From Craterostigma plantagineum (lineage: Eukaryota; Streptophyta; Magnoliopsida; Lamiales; Linderniaceae): a stretch of 64,000 nt of DNA. Position 1 is the first letter of the stretch. The number at the start of each line of letters is the position of its first letter. Positions 57,939 to 64,000 of this stretch are shown here, in pieces. The notes under the pieces were generated by a model. That model was not told the DNA's origin. It made no database searches and was given only the letters and a program-made list of their open reading frames with translations. The translations under genes and the position numbers were made by a program. Location: positions 434,001 to 498,000 of the forward strand of contig JAPQWV010000409.1 in NCBI GenBank assembly GCA_027422505.1, read 5' to 3'.

Positions 57939-59200
57939 TTACAGCACCGATGATGAATCCGTCAAAGCTGGGCCGAGCTCGGCGCTGCAGAATCGGTGGT
58001 ACTCCGACGTACAACCGCTCGATCTCCTCACCTCCACCACCACGAAGGAGGGAGCCACCTCAAACAAATCGGCATCGATACCTAATCCGCCGCCGCCGGC
58101 GCAATCTTCTAACCGCACCCGAGAATCACTCATCTTCTTCACGACCAAGTTCTTCACCTTAGCCACCTCTTCAATCTTCGAAATCACGCCATTGACGTCC
58201 TCTTGGAAGCAAATCTCATCTCTCGATCTTTTTCGCTCTCTTTATCGAAGATCCGAGAGAGATCCAATCCCTCTGACATGGATATTATGTGGAATGCGTT
58301 GAGCTTCTCCAATTCTTTCTCCGCCTTATTCTCCGCCGTCGTGGCAGCATCTTCGCTGGAAGCTGAGCTTCTGTGTAAGGGCTTGTTGAACCAAGAAGAT
58401 TTCATGATCTTCTCCGTGGTAATCCTCGTACTGGGATTCGGATCGAGCATCTTCGCAATCAATCGCCTCGATTCGCTAGAGAACCAAGGTGGGCACTTGA
58501 AATCTGCCCTGTAAATCTTTCTGTACATGCTCATCAAGTTATCGTCTTCGAACGGCAAACGGCCGGCCAACAAAACGAAGAGAATCACCCCACAAGACCA
58601 TATATCCGCCTTAGAACCGTCGTAGCCTTTCTTCGCAATCACCTCCGGCGAGACATACGCCGGCGTCCCACAAGTCGTGTGCAGTAATCCGTCGGTTCCC
58701 AAGTGATCGGAGAAAGCACTGAGCCCGAAATCAGTAACCTTTAGGTTCCCCTGCTCGTCTAGCAAGAGATTCTCAGGCTTCAAATCTCTGTGGTAGACCC
58801 CTCGACTGTGGCAGAAATCGACGGCGGAGATCAGCTGCTTGAAGTATCGCCTCGCCTGAGTTTCGCTCAGCTTCCCCTTTGAGATCTTGGCGAACAATTC
58901 GCCCCCTCGCACGTATTCCATGACGATGAAGATCTTGGATTTCGTTGCCATGACTTCGACGAGCCCAACGATGCCTGGGTGGGCTTGCATCATCTTCATG
59001 GCAGAAATCTCACGCTTGATCTGCTCAATCATCCCAGCTCGGACGACCTTGTCTTTAGCCACAACCTTAATCGCCACGCTTTTGTTCGTCTGCAAGTTTC
59101 GAGCGTGGTACACCTTGGCGAAAGTGCCGTGGCCTAACAAACGGCCCAATTCGTACTTTCCATGGAGTACGCTTTTAGAGCTCGCCGAGGCCGAAGACAT
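57939..59200 (-). CDS. CBL-interacting protein kinase (CIPK/SnRK3), one frameshift
   Basis: CIPKs are Ser/Thr kinases switched on by calcium-loaded CBL proteins in ion and stress signalling. Intronless, as in the plant intron-poor CIPK clade. Kinase: [14 protein letters not shown] glycine loop, VAIKVV lysine, [58 protein letters not shown]. The CBL-binding NAF motif is [18 protein letters not shown] (N301). The frame then hits TGA at 58184-58186; the phosphatase-interaction domain ([50 protein letters not shown]) continues in another frame down to 57939, so one base is missing near 58187. As written, translation would stop just after NAF. Resembles CIPK7/11/14-type kinases; the member is not fixed. 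Confidence 0.88.
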
Positions 59201-60921
59201 ATTCTTCTTTAGCAGCTTAGATGAATCTCGAAAATGGAAGGTAAGAAGAGAAGAAAAAAGGGTGTTCTCAGTTTAGCTTGTTGTGGTGGGCGGCGACGGT
59301 GGTGGTGTAGGATTGAACCGTGTTCAAGTGCTTACGGTGGCAATTCCGGCCAATGGTGGTGAAATATTGGCTGCTAGGCGGTGAACTAGCCGTGAATCTT
59401 CTCATCTCTATGCATTCCCTGGTTGTTGTAATGATCTATCTCCTCAAAAATGACTTTCGTGGGAATAAACACCAACACAACGACGCTCTCTGCTTCACTG
59501 TAAAGGTGCGTGGGTGAATATATATATATATAGGGGGAGGAATTATGTGGGGTTTGTTTTCGTTGTGGCCCCTGTAATTACGTTAAATTTTAAACAGATC
59601 CCTTGATTTTCCTTGAGGATTTTAATGACTGTTGAGGATGGTTGGTTTGACAGGTGTCGTGATCTTAAGTACGTTTCAAGTTCAAATTGGATGGCTGTTG
59701 TCCGTAGATTCTCAGTCGTTCTCAAAAATACGTAAATACTTCACGCCGCAGAAGCCAATATATATTTTTAACCGTATGTACAAAAAAGATATTTGGGACC
59801 AACGATTATTCACGGGTTCAATTTGAAATCCACATACAAGTGGATTTATAATTCAGCGATGGTATGGGAATCTTTATGGTTGCATGTTGAATCGTGATTG
59901 GCTAGTCGTTGATGCCAGTTGAAGGAAGCCTCTGGACTTTGAATTATATTGTAATGAAAAAAATAGAATTAATGCATTTTCTCCAATGGTGTGGTGGTGG
60001 ATGTTTGCAGCTGTTTCCCTTGGCTCTTTCACATGGAATTAGATATGCTTTGTTTTTGCTAGTAATTTATAACTATTTTCTACGTATATGTCTGTCTTTC
60101 TCCTATTAAAACTGATATTGGATGTCCAAACCGCATATTGAGGCTAGACTATATATTACCCGACGGATGTACAGATAAGAAAATCAAGAAAAGGTGATGC
60201 AAGGAGGAGAAGAAATTCAAGGCTGATCACTTATACAAAGCATACTAAGATGAGACGAAAATTGACGCTATTTAATTAATTAAAATCAAAGTTGTTGGCT
60301 AAATATGATAATCGGAAGAAGATTAGACTAGATATATCATCGTTTGGTGCCATGCCAAAATATATTTAATGATGAAACCGACTTCGTACTCATTCATGGA
60401 CACATGGCACGAATAAACTCTTACCTTATTTGGTGTATCTACCGTATCGTCGCTTCTATCAAGAAGGATGACAGTTACACACGTGTCGCTTAGACAACCC
60501 CAATAAGCTCTAGACAAATTCTTTATGCGCATGTTTTATTTATTATCCATCGATATCGTGTAAAATTGACACCTAACAACAATTTGAAAATCATTCATCC
60601 ACCTACATGTCCTCTTGCTGCATCGACTTCGTGTACCAAAGTTTGATGTATTCTAAAACCCTATTCTCTCAAACCAACTCCATCGAATTCTCAAAACATT
60701 CAAAACGTCAGCTATCTCAAAGATGGAAAGTATCAGTAAAGCAGCGTTTGATTTATATACAAAGCAAATATCTTAAAACCCATACTCCAACAAGTGAAAA
60801 TCTTGGATCCTATGTAAGAAGACTATACAACCACCTAATTAGTCTCAACACACAAGTAGATTGGAAGCTATTTAAACAAAAAACTAAATCTTCTAAGGAA
60901 AAAGAATTAGAGCATGAATGA
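59201..60921. other. CIPK upstream / CPL4 downstream intergenic region
   Basis: 1.7 kb. Promoter of the CIPK gene (a short AT microsatellite at about 59518-59532, within 320 bp of the ATG). No coding sequence supported; frames at 59909, 60323 and 60607 look random. AT-rich throughout. Confidence 0.5.
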
Positions 60922-63705
60922 TCATTGGTTCTTTACCTGACCGACGGGGAAGTTTTCCTCGGGCTGCTTCTTCCACATAAAGTTGGAAGCTTCGATCCAC
61001 CTTGGATGTACGAGGTACTTCTTCTCTTGCAATGCCCATCGCGATTTGTCTGTACCTGAATCTAAAGAGACAACGTGTGTCACTGATGGATCGATGTCTG
61101 TCGAGCACGTTGCTCCCAACTGCTCAGCCATTTTCCACAGCTGGTGTTCTTCGGCGCGGAAATTAGTTGGAAAAACACGAGTGAAGACCAGCTTGCAACC
61201 CTTCAGGACTTCCTTGCGCACCGTTTTTAACACCTTTTTTATCAAAGAAAATAAAAATCGGGCAACGTATCATGACGATGAATACATGGTAAATCTGTAC
61301 TAGGACTATGATATTCGGTTCTGAAGAGAATAGAGAATAATAAGCTGTAACAAAAACAGTAGCATCGACGCAAGGGTAAAGCATACCTGCCTCACATCTC
61401 GGTCTTCTAGGTTATCTGTGCAATCCTAAAGTGACCAGACGTACTGATTGAGCTTCAAAAAAACAAATACAAGTTCCGAATAGATTTTGAATGGGGGAAT
61501 AAAGAAGCAATACCGAGTCAAAAAACAAGCTGTGGATCTGCTGGAGAATTTTAAGAACAGTTGCCAACGCTCCATCAGTCTCGCTTTCATCACTATTTAG
61601 TTCAGAGAGTGACTTATAATTGAAGCCAAAGTTCTTGCAACTCGAAGCAAAAAAATGATACCGTTCCATTAATATCAAGTTTTCTTTATGCTTTCCCCAA
61701 ACCTACACAAGAATGCACAAGGATCATATAAACTGCATGAATACACGACCGGAGACATGAAAGAAAGACAACTTCCAATATTCAAGAGTTCAGTGATCGA
61801 TTACCGCTTCGGTATCATCCAGGATGAGGACAACACTCTCTTGCCCCAAAACGATATCGAGACCTTTTTGATGCCTCTGGGTACAATCCCCTTGTGCAAT
61901 GATCCTTGAATTGAAGTAGATGTCTCCCGGGTCAAGCAGTTTTGCCATGGCTACAGCATACGGCCGTTCACCCATGGTATATATATACATTTCAAACAAC
62001 TTACTAGCTTCTTTCAGAAACGTGTGAACATAAGGTCTCAACTTGGTCATCATCTGCATCCAATCTAATCTGAAGAGGCTGTTCTTTAAGGCATCTGGTA
62101 TTTATATAGATAGTAAGACAACAGATTGAGAACAATAATCAATAAAGTCCTCTAAAGAGAAACATATCAAGGAGAGCCTACTAAGCATTAAAATAAAATC
62201 TCTTTGCTCATTTAAGTGTCTCTTTGGATAATATGCATAATAAGAAAAGAATTACCAAGTCAAAGAAAAGAACAACAAGGATATATAACATACCTGGAAG
62301 AGAATCTCTTTGCTCAATTAAGTGTCTTTCTTCCACAGTAATATCAGGAATACGAGCTGAATTGAGAAGTGTGTGATCTAAATCAAGGACCAAACAGAGT
62401 TTCCTATGGCGCAGTAAGCTCTTCAAGTCTTTGTCACGTAATCGTGATATTTCGTCAGTTGCGAGCCTCAAATTCTACATACATGCAGGGATAATTTACT
62501 AAGCCATGATCACAAAGCAGTGACAATAAAAGCCAGGCAGATGTACCCCATGCATTAACATGCCTAGCATTTGATATTCACTTAAACTAACAACATATAT
62601 ACAAGATGAGATTAACAGATGCCTTCCACAATTTATGTCATGAGAATAAAAAATCAGACTTTTTCAGAGCAGTTCTGAATCCAAGAAAGATCAAATATTT
62701 ACCCCAGAATCACATATCTATTTTCCTTTAGAACAACATTCATGTTCAGCATACAACTGATAACTATACGATGCCTAACCTTATGTATGTAACCAAAAGC
62801 AACACCAGACTCATCTTCCATCTTTTGCCCACACTTCATGCACATCCCCGCATAAATTCCAGGATGATTACAAGCACTATCTGATGATGAAACTGGACAA
62901 GTGGACCACGTAGAGCAGTCAGAAAAGTTTCGAAGCCGCCGTCCTCATATATGAACCATACAGAGTTGTATATTACACTACTTTCAAATATCAAATCATG
63001 AAGAGCTACCTAAACTTCGGGTTGATTCTCCACGAGACGGGGAACTCAGTTGATTTTCCATGTTTTCGGACAACTCCACTTTTGGCCTTTTGACTCTAAA
63101 TATGGAACAAATTAATCAAATTTGGAAATGAATAAACAGGAAATGCCATTACAGAATATTTCAAAATGCATCCATGAGCAACATAAATGTGTTGGCACTT
63201 CAATGAGTATTAGATATGAAATTCAGTGATCTCAGAGAAGTCATCTAATGTGCTTTAAATCAGGCCGTGCAGATTCCAGTACAAGCCAATAATGCATATG
63301 AGCGCTCCTTCACGACAAAGGAGATTAACAACAAGACTCAAATTTTTTTAACTCCCCTGACAATTAACGAAGTTTTAACCGAGAATCAAGACAAACATAA
63401 AGAGGCTTTGTAACAAATTAAACATCGTATGCTAAACCTGGAAATTTGTGGGACCAAAACATGAACAATGCTGCTAGGAAGTACATATGATACATAAGAA
63501 AATACCTTGTCCACACACACAGACGCACACAAGAGACTTACCTCTTTAGCTCCAAGTCACGATCATCGTCGTCATTTTCCACTTCTTCCACCACCTCTTC
63601 AGGAAAAGCGGATGCATCAGAAGAAGCATCCAATTCTCCTTCTAAAAATGAAGCAAAGTCCTCACTACTTGACGAAGCTACAGGTGAATCCGCTGCTAAA
63701 CTCAT
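60922..63705 (-). CDS. CPL4: RNA polymerase II CTD phosphatase-like protein, CPL4
   Basis: FCP1-type phosphatase that removes phosphates from the Pol II C-terminal domain in the nucleus. Eight exons (63705..63542, 63095..63010, 62943..62780, 62474..62294, 62094..61805, 61702..61514, 61425..61387, 61233..60922) give 474 residues without breaks. Acidic serine-rich N-terminus (MSLAADSPVASSSSEDFASF), Cys pairs (CNHPGIYAGMCMKCGQKM), the catalytic DLDHTLLN (DxDxT, residues 169-173), MQMMTKLRPYVHTFLKEAS, YIYTMGERPYA, ILDDTEAVWGKHKENLI, and a C-terminal BRCT domain (GCKLVFTRVFPTNF, LGATCSTDIDPSVTHVVSLD, HPRWIEASNFMWKKQPEENF). The short protein with one FCPH and one BRCT matches plant CPL4, not the long CPL3. 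Confidence 0.93.
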
Positions 63706-64000
63706 CTGCTTGTATCACTGCAATCTCTCTCCCTAGCTTCTCTCTTGCGGTTTGATGGAAGATGAATAATTTAATTAAGAACCAGCGACGGAATCAGATG
63801 GCGTCAGGTGTCGACCGATCCCCCGGCAGCGAGCGCAACAAGGGTGGTTGGTGGCGTCGACATTGATTTTCTAATTTTGTATTTTTATTTTTTTGAGAGG
63901 TCGTGTGGAAGAAGAAGAAGATTAAGGAAGAACCCTAAATTGACCTCTTGGGCTGAATTTTATTGGGCTAAAATGTCGGGCCGACTCGCTTAATTGATAC
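63706..64000 (-). promoter_or_regulatory. CPL4 upstream region with telo-box and site-II words
   Basis: AACCCTAAA (63932-63940) is a telo-box; TTGGGCTGAATTTTATTGGG and GTCGGGCCGACT (63946-63985) contain site-II-type TGGGCT/GGGCC elements. This combination is common upstream of plant housekeeping and translation-related genes. No TATA box evident. Confidence 0.5.

Noticed and set aside
60607..60921. A 104-residue rightward frame
   Set aside because: Random-looking AT-rich frame in an intergenic region with no similarity.
1..64000. tRNA, rRNA, organelle insertions or a metabolic gene cluster
   Set aside because: No tRNA cloverleaf boxes, rRNA or plastid/mitochondrial genes were recognised, and the neighbouring genes do not form a pathway.

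Overview
This window is nuclear DNA from a flowering plant, most likely a eudicot and probably an asterid (Lamiales-like protein sequences; order-level placement is only an impression). Support: spliced genes with short AT-rich introns, plant-only families (PLATZ, NAC, class II KNOX, RAV-type AP2/B3, CIPK, MOL1-type receptor, type-B MGDG synthase), and hAT-like, Stowaway-like and Copia-type repeats between genes. There is no sign of organellar or bacterial sequence, and I see no biosynthetic or defence cluster.

Layout. 0-17 kb is gene-dense: 3' part missing of an MGDG synthase (-), PLATZ factor (+), membrane receptor-like kinase (-), PP2C phosphatase (+), an unnamed coiled-coil protein (-), a class II KNOX homeobox gene (-) and a NAC factor (+). 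17-22.5 kb is a repeat island: a GC-rich repeat remnant, a field of TATACCA-type motifs arranged in a ~420-bp tandem array with a hAT-like MITE inserted in it, a block with the same motif on the opposite strand, and a second ~310-bp tandem array. 22.5-26.7 kb holds cytosolic isoleucyl-tRNA synthetase (-). 27-31.5 kb is a second repeat island: a Stowaway-like MITE, a hAT-like MITE with perfect 8-bp target duplication, and a Copia element reduced to gag and a protease fragment. 32-48 kb has a small Cys-rich protein (-), a TM9/EMP70 protein (-), a MOL1-like LRR pseudokinase receptor (+), a WDR76-like WD40 protein (-) head to head with a DCN1-like neddylation factor (+), and a GH18 chitinase (-), followed by another probable hAT-like MITE. 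49.5-64 kb carries non-phosphorylating GAPDH (+), a RAV-type AP2/B3 factor (+), an LRL-type bHLH (-), a CIPK kinase (-) and the CPL4 Pol II CTD phosphatase (-).

Eukaryotic genes here are independent transcription units, so no operon logic applies. The one pairing with a plausible shared theme is the WDR76-like/DCN1-like head-to-head pair, both connected to cullin-RING ligases. Exon boundaries were read by eye from GT/GC-AG sites and reading-frame continuity; in intact genes the summed exon lengths are multiples of three.

A striking property of the window is that several well-conserved genes (MGD, PP2C, KNOX, MOL1, GAPN, LRL bHLH, CIPK) carry small frame-breaking indels, mostly single missing bases next to short homopolymers, while others (IleRS, TM9, CPL4, WDR76, DCN1, RLK, NAC, PLATZ) are perfectly open. 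Sequencing or assembly error is my preferred explanation over mass pseudogenisation, but this cannot be settled from one sequence.
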